This document shows positions 24,063 to 35,219 of a stretch of 64,000 nt of DNA, piece after piece. Made by a program: the position numbers and the translations under genes. The DNA lies in the NCBI GenBank assembly GCA_014871385.1, contig CM026426.1:18134119-18198118 (forward strand), read 5' to 3'. Each line of letters begins with the position of its first letter. Within the stretch, counting starts at the first letter, position 1. Source of the DNA: Ceratodon purpureus. Lineage: Eukaryota; Streptophyta; Bryopsida; Pseudoditrichales; Ditrichaceae. Under the pieces are notes generated by a model, which saw only the letters and a list, made by a program, of their open reading frames with translations, was not told the origin of the DNA and made no database searches.

Positions 24063-25029
24063 CTACGGGGTCTTTAAGAAAGCATCTGTATTGCTTAATT
24101 TCAGCTCCAACTCTGACAAGGAAGGAGTCCATTGCCTTTCATGGGTTCTATCTCGGTTTATGTGCTCGTCATTCCATGTTTAAATTGGTAAGCTATCGTG
24201 GTCAGGAATTACGACGGACTAGCATCAGATACGTTTGACAAAGGTTGTGTTCCTAAGTACGTTGATTGTCACTTTTGTATAGATTCCCTCACGTCATAAC
24301 ACTGAGACATAAGTATCAGTAAGGTTCGTAATTCATTTTGTGAAACAGGACAAGAGACTCCCAGCATATGTGTTTGCATGTTGTACCTGGAGTTTACGTG
24401 GCCATAGATGTCTCGTCTAATCCACACAGTCCAATAGACATGTTTTTTTTTTTCAAGAAAGTCAGGAGCAGAGCTTTTACTCTCGTGTTCTACACCGTGA
24501 GTAGGACTTCGCCTTTGTGCAAAGAAGAAGCAACGTCAATTTCTGACTCGAATCTGTTGTTGAGGTATGTTAATTGTCACCAACAGAATGATAACCAGCA
24601 CATAGACTCCAGTCCCAAATCACGATCTTTGCTTCCCGTAAGTAAAGTACTGGAGACGGACTTGGGTCTCGGATGTCTCCAAGTCATACGTACTTTTCAT
24701 TTATTATAAAACGTGCGGAGTGTGCACGATCATACAGTTATACACTGCGAGACGGTGTTGGAAACTTTGGAAGCCCACGGTCATCTCTACAAGGAAATCC
24801 TCCATCTGAAGAGGACGCAGCTTCAGAACAGTGGGAAAAGATAACTTGAAGAAGGTGCGCACTCCCGAATATCATTGAAGGAGCACCCGTCTCTCTTGCG
24901 GCGGGCAGTAGGCAGGATTGAATGCGCAGTCACTGCTTTTGTATAAATTGAAAGCCGACATCGCTTAGCGACAAGAGTGGGACTAAACCTGACCCAAAAA
25001 ATCTCAAATCCCAGGAGACCCCTAGGATC
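24063..25029. other. No gene recognised
   Basis: Short ORFs only. A stretch near 24740-24840 could be a small plus-strand exon (ETLEAHGHLYKEILHLKRTQL) but has no recognisable relative. No repeats were noted. Confidence 0.3.
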
Positions 25030-25252
25030 ACAGTCCGGGGAGTTTTTTGGCTTAACCGGATATTATCCGACACTGTTAGAAACCAACCGGATTTTGGAAA
25101 AAAAATTCGGCTAAGCGTTTAGAAAATGGAGAATATTCTCCAATTTTCCCTTAAAATGATCGGATATTTTCCGAAGATTTTGAAATCAATTCGGCAATTC
25201 TCAATTTCAACCGGCTAGGTCGTAACTAAATGCCGGTACTCCCCGTTCATTG
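25030..25252. mobile_element. 223-bp MITE with perfect 9-bp target duplication
   Basis: CCTAGGATC occurs immediately on both sides (25021-25029 and 25253-25261). The ends are weakly inverted: ACAGTCCGGGGAG at the left and the complement of CTCCCCGTTCATTG at the right share CGGGGAG. The interior is built of CCGGAT/ATCCG half-palindromes. A 9-bp duplication fits Mutator-like elements. It has no coding capacity. Confidence 0.55.
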
Positions 25253-26231
25253 CCTAGGATCTATGTAGACCCGCAAGGCAGAAGCCATAGCCTTTAGAAG
25301 AGCCGCCATTCCCCAAGCCAGAAGTAGGCTATTTGGGGGCAGGCAGCATCGTCAGGTCCGAGCGCCGCTTGTAGGGACGCATTTCCCGTTATCCCTAATC
25401 TCCCATTCAATGTCGACAATCTCCGAGTGTGGTAGCTGCTCTGGTGTCTCTGAATTCGACGACTACATATTGCATCCTCCCAAGGTACCACTTCCTCTAT
25501 TGTTGCGGGACTTGAGGTCATGCTACGGAGCAGTCGACAGCAAAGTGATGGCGTCTGCGAGGCCATTCCAAAGTGGTGCCCCTATCCGCGCAACACCAAC
25601 TACGCCATCTCAAGTACCTTTGGTCAGTCTCATTTTGTTTTCTATACGTATTTCGGGTTCATACAAGAAGCTTGTGTAGTTCTGGCTTTCTCAACTTAGT
25701 CAATTCCCACACTTAGGGTTTAGGGCAGAATCGAGTGCAACACGCAGGTCGAGAAACTTAGTGTTAAGCGATGTAATCGGATATTATTTTTTAGAAATTG
25801 TAACCATTGACGGTTAGGTCTTGAGATACATTGGCAGAGTGGTAGACGACCACACACCAAGTGAATTGTCGAGATATGTATGTCTGCATTTCCCCAGTTT
25901 TGTTAGTGTTATTTTTATTCCGTTTTTTTGTTTCCCGTCGTTCATACTGTCCATCAATTTAGGAATGATCTTCGATGAAGACCAGATACATGAAATCAAC
26001 AGCACATAGTACTAAAGCGGGGTCCATCATCAAAACCCTAAAAACAAAATCGTGCTGTGCATAGGGTCGGTTGTTGCTTCTTGAACTCATGAGTTCTGCT
26101 CTGTTTGGTCGTGCACGCAGGTCCGTCTGGGACCGAACCCAGCGCGGCAATGGTCTGGGAACGGGTCACCCCCGAAGATAACTTTACCCGGATGGGCTGC
26201 TTATTTAACTCACCGGCCACTGTCGGAGCCC
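25253..26231. other. Possible exon at 25410-25619, otherwise nothing recognised
   Basis: The plus frame 25410-25619 (SECGSCSGVSEFDDYILHPP...) is open and ends near a possible donor, so it may be an exon of the disrupted gene continuing at 27.4 kb. There is no domain. TTAGGGTTTAGGG occurs near 25715-25727. Confidence 0.25.
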
Positions 26232-27205
26232 CTCGCCACTAAGGGCCCCGAGGGGCTCCCTCGCCACTAAGGGCGGGGCAGAAACGGGGGAGCGCGGATG
26301 CTGCCCCCGCCCTTGCCCTGCCCGCATCAGCCCCGCCCCACGGGCCCGTCCCTGCAGCCAGCCTGGCTCGCTCCCCGCTCTCATGGGCTCGCCCTCGCCC
26401 GACGCCGCTCCATAGCCCGACTCCCTCCCTATTATTTTTTTATTTTTTTATTTTATTTTTATTTTTTGAAGACATGTAATCGTATTAGAATCACTGCAAA
26501 GAGGTTCCTTATTGTTTGAAACTCAGTCGTCTAAGTTGAGTCATAATTAAAAAGGGATATAACATTATCATCATGTCTTCGTCTGCCATGTAATGGAAGT
26601 ATCATGCACCTAAAAAAATAAAAAAATAAACTAAATTCAATTGTACTATCCTGTCGCTGTGGCGTAGCCGCAGTAGTTCCCCACGCCGGAACGGCATCTT
26701 AGGGTTGATGACTCCTTTGTCAAATATTCTTCATCTTCTTTGGGTTTATAACATGTTTTGGGTTTAGGGTTTTAGGGTTTAGGGTTTAGTTCCCAAAATA
26801 CTAACCAAAACATGTCATAAACCCAAAGAGGATGGAGAATATTCGACGAAGGAGTCATCAACCCTAAGACGCTGTTCCGGCGTAGGAACTAGTGCGGCTA
26901 CGCCGCAGGGACAGGATAGTACAATTGAATTTAGTTTATTTTTTTATTTTTTTAGATGCTTGGGAACGTGGGGAACGTTCGGGAACAGCAAGGGCGAACA
27001 AAGGGGGCGAGAGCCAGCTCAAATGGGCGTCGGGGATTTCCTCAGCCCGACAGCGAGGGGTGGGGAGGGAAGGGCCCAGGGCGGGCCGTGGAAGGGCGAG
27101 GGTTGGAGTGGAGCGGGGGAGGTCGCGGGCAGGGCGAGGGTGGGGTAGCCTCCGCGCTCCCCCATTTCTGCCCTGCCCTTAGTGGTGAGGGTCGGAGCCA
27201 GGGAG
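26232..27205. repeat. Nested foldback element with GC-rich outer arms
   Basis: The outer arms are inverted copies: TCGCCACTAAGGGCGGGGCA and AACGGGGGAGCGCGGA on the left (26260-26300) match the complement of TCCGCGCTCCCCCATTTC and TGCCCTGCCCTTAGTGGTGA on the right (27150-27198). Similarity continues inward for over 100 bases with differences. CGCCACTAAGGGC is present twice at the left edge. The arms enclose AT-rich DNA and the perfect hairpin annotated next. No coding capacity is believed. Confidence 0.6.
26610..26955. repeat. 346-bp hairpin (arms about 152 bp) with telomere-like loop
   Basis: The left arm 26610-26762 and right arm 26805-26955 are near-perfect inverted copies. They begin CTAAAAAAATAAAAAAATAA and end with its complement, and meet at CATGTTTTGG / CCAAAACATG. 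The 42-base loop holds TTTAGGG, TTTTAGGG and TTTAGGG in a row, the plant telomere repeat. ATGCAC and ATGCTT flank the outside and may be a decayed duplication. Confidence 0.8.
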
Positions 27206-27408
27206 ACCTACACCGAGCACCTTGGAAAGCCGACGTTGTTCCTCTTCTTACAATTGTAGGCTACCACAACTCATACCGCGTCCTACCCACACTGCCCCCC
27301 CCCCCGTCTACGAATGCGAATTTCGAAACTTGTATGGACATGCGAGGTGATGGGCCACAGAAACATGATAGGCGCCCCTGAAGTCCAGCAACCAAAGATC
27401 GGGAGGCG

Positions 27409-28743
27409 ATGGCAAAGAAACAAGCTCGAAATCTGCAGAGTGAAGCGTATGCATTGAAGCGGATTGCTCATGCCGAGGGTCGTCAAATAAAGTACCCTAT
27501 CTTAACGAATTCAGAAGGTGAAATAATCGGAAATCGAGGGAAATGGCAGGCTGCTGTTAGATCGATAGTAGAACTTACAGTGGACCGCAAAATCAGGGAA
27601 TACCGAAAAGAATCAAAAGAGTGGAAGTGGTTACTGAACACAATACAGCGGGAACTGGATCTAAGGTTCTCCTTTGTTTACCCAGGGGGGAAGCACAATA
27701 AAGTGTACCACAAAAGTGCTTAGCTCATTGCCAATTTCAGCCATTGTTGTAAACACTAAGAAAAGTGACATATAATTTGATGATATGTTGGAAGGGGCTT
27801 TGGGTATAGAAAATAGACTTGGTCATCTTGAGTCTATGAAATTTTGGAACCGATATGTGCCTTTTACGAAGCCTTACGAGTCATGGCAAGTGATCCAAAG
27901 TGAATGCAATCATTTGAAGAAGTGGACAAAAAAGAGTGCACAAATGTTAGAAATCACTTTTGACTGCGCTGTACCCTCCGATTGTGAATTGCGGTTTCAA
28001 AAATGGGCCTAAGCAATTCCTTTGGAAGTTTGTACAGCCGAAAAGTTTCGTTGGGACGTTTTCAGGGAGCTGTTTTTGACGAAACTTTTTGTGAGGTTTT
28101 TTTCACCGAACATTGTTTTTTAAATTGGAAAAAACATCCTCTAAAGACAATAGAGGGCCCCAAATGAAGTAATTAAGACTTTGGAAAAGTTCATTTTCAT
28201 GACTTAGAACTAGCGGTCAAATTAAGTTTCAATTGAAGATGTTTTTTTTATGGAGATGCCTATAAGATACCTTGTGACACCTTGAAAAGTGACTAAAATG
28301 CTCAAAAATTACACCAAAATGCTCAAAATCAGCTTTGAGCAATAAAAAACAGCACACTTCATATTCACTTCCTAGTGATCACATGTTGCACTTTGTGGTA
28401 CACTTTATTGTGCTCTCCCCCCCCAGTTAAACCAAAAATTCTGTCATCATATTTGTCTTTGATCTTGGCCAACGATAGATATAGGTGGCACAAGTACTAT
28501 GTCCAGACATCGGGAGGACAACATCAGGATTGCCCTCATGATGCCTTTGTTAAACTCCGCGAATTCTGGGAGAGTCCCGAAGGGAAGGCCAAGAGTGACG
28601 TCACGAAAGAAATTCGATTTTAAGGTGGGCAAAGATGTTCCAATATGCAGTGATTTTGACTCTGACTTAACACCAACACGCCATAAGAGAGCTTCGACGG
28701 CGTCAGAGGAATTCCACACCCCCAGCTCTCAGCCAGTGAAGGT
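27409..28743 (+). pseudogene. Ptta/En-Spm-associated-like domain gene split by a MITE
   Basis: The left half (27409-27684) reads IKYPILTNSEGEIIGNRGKWQAAVRS ... WKWLLNTIQRELDLRFSF. The right half (28427-28620) reads NDRYRWHKYY ... HDAFVKLREFWESPEGKAKSDV. In order they resemble the plant Ptta/En-Spm accessory domain: a G-x-x-I-G block, a W-x-x-I block, then W/F-x-E-F-W-x-S-P and a basic end. The 741-bp MITE at 27685-28425 sits exactly between the halves. A frameshift follows near 28600-28620, after which another frame (28620-28743: SDFDSDLTPTRHKRAST) stays open to a donor-like GTATG. Such proteins accompany CACTA-type transposases; no CACTA transposase itself is in the window. Confidence 0.45.
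27685..28425. mobile_element. 741-bp MITE, copy 1, 9-bp imperfect target duplication
   Basis: The terminal inverted repeats are clear: GCACAATAAAGTGTACCAC near both ends, read inward, after a run of G. Flanks GTTTACCCA (27676-27684) and GTTAAACCA (28426-28434) match at 7 of 9 positions. The interior has one short ORF (27785-28012) of no recognised family. A related copy in opposite orientation lies at 61938-62608. Confidence 0.7.
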
Positions 28744-28909
28744 ATGTTCAAACTATTTCCAATGGTGATGAGAATGTAAATAAATTTCGAACCGTGATAT
28801 TCCATCTCTGTGTACTAGACCATGGCTCAGGATATGAATGCTCTGCAACCTTGAGTATTATCTGTTTGACTGATAGAACATTCTGCATTTCACCTTCGTC
28901 TCTATATTA

Positions 28910-29560
28910 CAGTAACACATGGCATACTGGTTGCAGTATGCGAATCCTTACAATGCCCCGATGTGTAGTGATTGGGTCATGGACGCCCCCACAGAATTTG
29001 GAGCGACATGCCCATTTGGGTCCCAGGCTCATTCACCTCAGGTAGTGAACTCCACATCCCTAAGACCGGTAAGTATTATCATGGGCCTTGTATACTCGGT
29101 GATTGTAGTTTCCCACAGTAAGTTTTCCCGACTGTAACATTTTTTTCTAAAGTATCATGTCTGTTGCGTTTCTATAGGGCAACAGCAGTTTACAGATTTC
29201 GTCTCCTATCGATCAACTATCTCATTCGTGGAAGGAGGGGATTGAGTCTCGGATAGACTTCCTTCAGAGTAACCTGACAAAGCTTCTCCAACTCATCAGA
29301 GGAGGTGCTGTATCAGAGAATAGGCCTGTACGCAGAGAAGATCCAACTACACGTGTGATCTCGAACGTCATGTGCCGGATGACGACATCAACGATCCTCT
29401 TCCAAATCAATACGCAGAGGCCATCCCACGAAGTCCACAAAGTAAGTGCACTTGAAATCTACCACATTCAGGATGAAAGGTCTTCCTCTTTACGAAGAAA
29501 ATTCATCATCAGCTTTGACACCCAGTCGTGTGAATCCAAGGGTACATTGGTGGCCTAACG
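28910..29560 (+). other. Possible exons downstream of the Ptta-like fragment
   Basis: The stretch at about 28919-29041 encodes MAYWLQYANPYNAPMCSDWVMDA-type sequence with four Cys/His and ends at a donor-like CAG|GTAGTG. The stretch at about 29179-29438 (SLQISSPIDQLSHSWKEGIESRID...) is preceded by TTTCTATAG and followed by GTAAGT. They fit plus-strand exons of one gene but the family is not recognised. Confidence 0.3.
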
Positions 29561-29997
29561 TAGAGTTCTATATTAACGGAATTAAAAAAGATAACCGGAT
29601 TGGAGAATTGTCTTTCTTGTTTTAAGAAGTGCCTTAGGAACCTGTGCTGGGATGATATTTGATCATGCGATTTCTGTGCTTTGGGTTGGATACTGTAGAA
29701 TGGCCTATGATGATCGTCGAGTTTGGTAACTCAATTGATTGGCATGCATTGGATCTATGGCAGATCCCCATGAAGACAATTTAAGTCCGCATGACGCACA
29801 GGACGCATCGCCACATTTCCAACACAGTAAGTACACTTTAATTTCATTTACTGTCTACACGCAGCTTTACTCTACTGTATATATATTCTTGTCATGAATC
29901 TCAGTCCAGAAACGGTCGTTCTTGATGACACTTCTATGAATTGTTGTTTTAAATTCCAATAGAAGAGAACTCGGCGCTGGAGAATCACATTCATGAT

Positions 29998-30624
29998 TTG
30001 TCGCCTCTTAGTGGCGAGACAGTACTGCTACCCGTAGATACGGATCTAGAAGAGGAGCATGCCTTTTCCGAATGCGCTCCAGCAGCTACATCACCTGACT
30101 CTTGTCGCGGGAAGAACACGAAGTTGAAGGACGCGGACCTGTACTCACCCGCAGTACAGGGCAGAACCCAACGAAACGAATGTCATTCCACCAGCGTGCA
30201 CACTGGCTCTCAATTCTGGGGTCCTCACCCGGGGTGTTCGAGTTTGGAAAACGGGAGTGTGCTCGAAGACACCTCCAGAATTTCAGCCACCAAGAGATTC
30301 CTCAACCCTCATACCTGCGAAGAAGACGGTTTGGATCGTCCACCCGATCACGAGGAAGTGGACGTTGCTGCAGGAAGAACTGGGCCGGGTCCAAAATCCA
30401 AGGCTCTGAAAGGTGGACCGCAGTGCCCTCCAAGAGTACAATGGATTCACGTTCTTCGTATTTTCAAGCACTCGGTGCCTGTACTCTACCCCTCCCCCTC
30501 CGATGAACGACACAATCTGGACTGTGCTCTACCTCCAAAGCGTGGGCGGCACGAGTTACTGATGTGGGATTCAAGATGTCTGGTTCCATACAAGGCGCAG
30601 GATGCTACATGCACATCGTTGTGA
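29998..30624 (+). CDS. Hypothetical protein, 208 aa, possible last exon
   Basis: The longest open frame between the Ptta-like fragment and the piggyBac element. It begins acidic (DTDLEEEHAFSECAP), becomes Gly/Pro/Arg-rich and ends at 30624. The open frame extends upstream of the first ATG to a possible splice acceptor near 29961. There is no recognised domain, and another frame (30102-30506) is also open, so coding is uncertain. It would be the 3' end of the plus-strand gene whose other fragments lie at 27.4-29.6 kb. Confidence 0.25.
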   Translation: MSPLSGETVLLPVDTDLEEEHAFSECAPAATSPDSCRGKNTKLKDADLYSPAVQGRTQRNECHSTSVHTGSQFWGPHPGCSSLENGSVLEDTSRISATKRFLNPHTCEEDGLDRPPDHEEVDVAAGRTGPGPKSKALKGGPQCPPRVQWIHVLRIFKHSVPVLYPSPSDERHNLDCALPPKRGRHELLMWDSRCLVPYKAQDATCTSL

Positions 30625-32665
30625 ATATGGCTGCGTGGGTCCTATGGTCTATATACGCACTAAGTTGGACTCCTATGGAGTGAATGAGATAGAAATTGCA
30701 GTGAGTCCACAGCGTCTCACTGCATGCATCGTCATCGAAGCAAGCAGTGTATGATGCGATGCCAGTCGCGTATATTAAATAAAAAATCATCTCAGTATTA
30801 ATGAACGAGAAGGCCTCGTAGTGTCATGGTCGGTGTGAATTGGTGGAGCAGGAAGCATTTTGGATTCATGGAAAATCACGTATGGTTGCCATCGTGTCGG
30901 TGAAGATGCTCGGCTAGGATGGTATCCCAATATAGCGTCGACTCATTAATAGGCGATACTCATGCAGAGATTCCCGCTTGAATATCACGTCGTCTTTCTA
31001 TTCTCTCCATGTCCTAAATTGGACTATTGTAATCAGTAATGTCTCTTTTTAGGTACCCTAAATTAGACGTCGCAGGATGCACCCCTCAGATAGGTTAGCG
31101 CCGGATATGGGCCCAAAAAACCGAATATGAATCTTTGGGAGTACCAAACCGAAGTCTCAATACTAAAAATTTGTAAATCCCGGTATGAATATGGTACACT
31201 CAATACACCGATAACCTCCCAGGCATGAGCAAAATGTAGGATGGTTCTCAACCCATTCTCATGTTCCCGGATAATGAAATGCAATAACCGATCCCACAAC
31301 GGGTATGCATAATTTGACGGATTCCTCAGGAAGTCGCAGTACAAATTCTTGACTTTGTCAACAGTGAAGGTAAGTTTGAGCGACAAAGTGAATCAACGAA
31401 TAGTCATCCACAAGCTTTACGGTGGAGGACCCGGGCAGAATAGAAGGGATGGTATGTTGCCCGACCTGGGAAAAAAAACTGACCCCACACCTACCACGCA
31501 ACCTAGTAAAGGTCTTGACACAAGACCACTTCGACGCAAGGAGGGCTGGCCAGCGAAGCGCCTCAAACGACCCCCACTGAGTCGTACCCTCTGTCGATGC
31601 AGCCCTCGCCCCCGCCCCTGATTCTAGTAGTGTAGGATAGATTCATTTCAAGTAGAATGACTGTGTCAGCAGCAATGTTACAATATACTGATATAAACAT
31701 TTTTGTCATGATCCTGATAAACGTCGTGAAGCAGGTACTACTAATATTTACCAAAGTTATAAAGTTCTTCTTTGCTAATTGCCCTGTGCTTGTAGTCAAA
31801 CATAACACCTTGCCGTTTGTCCATTTTTAGGTACTAGATCAGGAGGATAACTGTGAACGACCTAAACTTTGTAAAAGAAAGGAGGAGATATTAATCCGTT
31901 CATCACAGTGTACATGTGTAGTTGTTACTGAATGATGAAACCGGTTTGAAAATCTAATCTCGCATTTGCATATTCATGGTATAAAATGAAATTTTCTTTT
32001 CAACTTTGGTTTTGTCTGAACACAGGTAACAACAGGGGATAGAGTATAGCTAGGTGACACAATGGATCCAGAAGTTCTCGACGGCGCAGGTACGTTTTTG
32101 AGAGAGATGTTTCACAACCGTCCAGTACCGCCTGAATATGTCGAGTAAACTTGGAGGAAGTGCTAGTGGATCTTCGTGTCATGATCCCCGTCGAGGAGGC
32201 AGATCAGGTGAATTAGAGTGATGCAAAAGGATCTAGAGTGCTTTGGTTCAAAGGACTCATTTATTTGCAGGAGTGAAAATGAGGAAAGAAATTGGATTCC
32301 AACGGCAGTTCTCAGAAATTGCACTTCTTATGTAGGTGAGGAATTTCAACTATCCATTCATTGACGTAAGTAACTGGACTTTGGTAGGTCTGATTGAAAC
32401 TAAAGTGACGAGTTAGTCAAGTAGTGTAGACTGTAGTGTGAGAATACATGATTCTACAATGTAAGCAGTGTAGGCAAAAGTGGGAGTATGATGAGTGGAT
32501 GATGATCTCCCTTTGAAGTCGTATGATAGATGTATTAGTTCATGAAATGTAGTCACCTTCGTTACTACAAGGGAATCCATGCTTATATGTACCCTAAACC
32601 TTCTGTTTTAATTTAATAAAGTGACTAAAAATAACGGTTGAGAGTGTAGGATCAGCTACACTATT
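30625..32665. other. No gene recognised
   Basis: Small ORFs on both strands (31063-31386 minus, 31349-31621 plus) have no recognisable product and overlap each other. No inverted or tandem repeats were noticed. The right edge is the TTAA at 32666-32669 that served as the piggyBac target. Confidence 0.3.
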
Positions 32666-32858
32666 TTAACCCCTAAACGGCCATGACCAATTTTTTTGAA
32701 AATTGTCCAAAATTTGTCAATTCTTATGAAAGTCATAATTGTGAAAAAAAAATGGTGATTTTAGACTTTCAACCGTAGGATCTTGGAGTACATTGTCTAA
32801 AGGACAATATCCTTTCGTAGGAATCCAACAGCTACAAACTAGGTTATATGCACATAGT

Positions 32859-34975
32859 TTATAGAAAACTTACATTATGTGGGCGTTGTCGGCGAAGACT
32901 ATCGTGATATACTTGAAAACATGAGTTTGGACCCTTGAAACACATAAACTTGTTTTCACAAGAAGCACAATAGTAATGTGGTCTCTTACTGTTCTTGTCT
33001 TTAGACTTATTGCATACCACGCAATAATTTCTTTTCTTCGAATGCATCGGGTAGCAATATCCGCGTCTTGCTCGTGAAGAAATGAAGTCTTCTTCTTCCC
33101 TTTGCCTCCAATTCCGTAGTAATGCTTCACATAAATCGGTCCTAAATTGGAGATGAGTCATTGGTTTGCGTACCGGCAATGAATTCTTGCATTTATCAAT
33201 ATAAATCAAAAACATATTCACAACGGTCATATCAAGTAAAAAAAAGAATACCCGATGCCACCATTTATGAGAACAATTTTGAGTGCAATATGATGCACGG
33301 AGTTGGTCAGCGACATCCACACCCCGCATGTGCGTTGTATATTCCAAATGCATACGCGATGTTGGAATATCCTCTCTAATGGCTCCATTTCGACGTGGAG
33401 CGGTATCCACGGGTAAACCAAGAGTGGTGGTTGGTTGTGCATGAGTAGATAGAAGTAAAACGGGCTTCTTATCTTTCCACACGACGGAAGCCATAGACCT
33501 TGATTCTTGCATTCTCCTGTCCATCCAACCTTACTCTTCTTTCCTATATGCCTTTGTATCTCTCAAAACAATAGGCACACCAACTCTATTTGAACGCATT
33601 GTCCCCGTCGCATAAATCAACCTTGAAAGTAAATCTCGAAATAAACCAACACATGTAAAAAAATTGTCCATTGCTATGACATGGCCTTTTCCCTCAATTG
33701 CACTTGCCAAATCTAAAACAAGATTATGCGCTAATTTTGGTTCCCCTCTAATAAATCGTTCATCATCCCGAACTACTTGACTTTTGCCACAATATATAGA
33801 GAAGTTCCACACAAACTTTGATTTTGAGCATGCCAAGCACCATACTTTTATGCCCCACTTTTGTGGTTTTTGAGGCATATGCTGTCTCAATGGGCAATAC
33901 AATCCTTTGTAGCGTATCATCATTTCATCGATTGTACAAAATTTCCCTAACTTCCACAACTTCTCACAATTCTCCTGCATGCTTTCAATCAACCATCGGA
34001 TTTGCCCTAACTTATCGTAGCCTGGTAAATCTCTCTCTCATACATACGTATCTAGATTGGTGATGTGCAAACATCTTGTCAAGGCCTTGAATTGAGTACG
34101 GGACATAACTCTTGAAATTGTAGAGCAATGGTAAATTGAACCCCGCCTATGCCAATATGACTCAACGTGTGGTTGACGCTTCATACCAACATACAACCAT
34201 ATAGCCATAAATGCCTTCAACTCTCCCATCGTAATTTCCACCCACCCCTCACCCCCCATTGTATTTCCATCATTGCCTACCGCCGTCGCGTAACGATTGG
34301 TTTCTTTAACAATGTCCCGTAAAATGTGATGTGTCCAAAAAATTTCAAACAATTGCAACATAGTGGGTAGAGACCTCCAAAATATATTGGACCTGGAAGC
34401 ACCTTCAAACTCTTGAGGCTTCGGGTCATAAGTGAAATAAGTCTTGTTCCATGTTGCGTCGCGGAATACATATTTTATATTGTTGCAATCTTCCACTTCT
34501 CCTCCGTCATTGTCTTCGGCACTAAAAAATTCATCGCTTTTGAAACCCTCACTTTCAATCTCCAATGTTGGAAATGCATATTCATCATACCTTTGTCTTC
34601 TCCTTGACTATTCAATATTTTCACCTCTATAACGGATCCCAATTTCAAAAGGTCGATTTCTACCATTGCATGTACCAGCGTCAATAAACTCCTCTAATTC
34701 AGAATTATGCCCACCTCAGTCTGTGGGGACTGCGTCGTCAACCCCCATCCTCCTCAACCCACGAAATGTTCCAAATACGCCATGTACTCCTTCAGACCCC
34801 CTATCCCCCATAACGCCCTCCCGAGCCCCCTCACCAACCTGGAAGCCTGAATGAGCTGGTGGCACCCTATAAAGCGGGGCGCCAAATTGCTCCAGGCTGG
34901 AAGGAGCCGTTGGCTCAGCTTCCAATCCTGAGCTGCAATCTCCATTGGCCCTCCGCTCGGCACCACCTCTACAAC
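32859..34975 (-). pseudogene. piggyBac transposase, catalytic and C-terminal part
   Basis: One continuous minus-strand frame from about 34716 to 32859 broken only by nonsense codons (TGA near 34716, TAG after RYRGENIE near 34608, TGA near 34038, TAA near 33528). The DDD residues are visible: Asp in TIDEMMIRYKG (33927-33929), Asp in IAMDNFFTC (33666-33668) and Asp in RGVDVADQ (33315-33317). The C-terminus ends in the Cys-rich finger CVVCNKSKD ... HYYCASCENKFMC typical of piggyBac. All four stops could be C-to-T changes from CGA, CAG, CGA and CAA. The enzyme normally excises at TTAA without footprint. The MULE insertion at 34976 removes the N-terminus, which continues at 52.4-53.1 kb. Confidence 0.88.
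34967..34975. repeat. Target site duplication of MULE B, left
   Basis: CTCTACAAC directly precedes the MULE terminus GGAGAACGC and recurs at 52400-52408 directly after the other terminus. Nine bases is the standard duplication of Mutator-like elements. Confidence 0.95.
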
Positions 34976-35219
34976 GGAGAACGCTAAATGCCATGTAGTG
35001 GTGGCGGGCCCGGCCCTCGCCCGCCAGCCTGGAAGGCCACGTCGCGTGTCCCGTTTTGCCCGCGATCGCGCCGAGGTAACTTTTCCCGCGTCACGGAACA
35101 CTGAGGTCTCCTCCACCCGAGACACTCGGTCGGGGCGTGACACAACGACTTGTGACACTGCCACGCTGGCACACCCAAGAACTGACCGGAAAAAACAAAA
35201 CTCCGTGACGTCACGATGA
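34976..35219 (+). repeat. Left terminal inverted repeat of MULE B
   Basis: 244 bases, matching the complement of 52157-52399 with roughly seven visible differences and one A-run indel (about 97% identity). It starts GGAGAACGCTAAATG, continues through a GC-rich block with CGCGATCGCG, contains two GTGACAC words (35137, 35152) and ends at the perfect palindrome CGTGACGTCACG (35204-35215). Confidence 0.95.

Noticed and set aside
26763-26804. Interstitial telomere array
   Set aside because: Only about four units, in the loop of a hairpin; too short for a true array or healed end.
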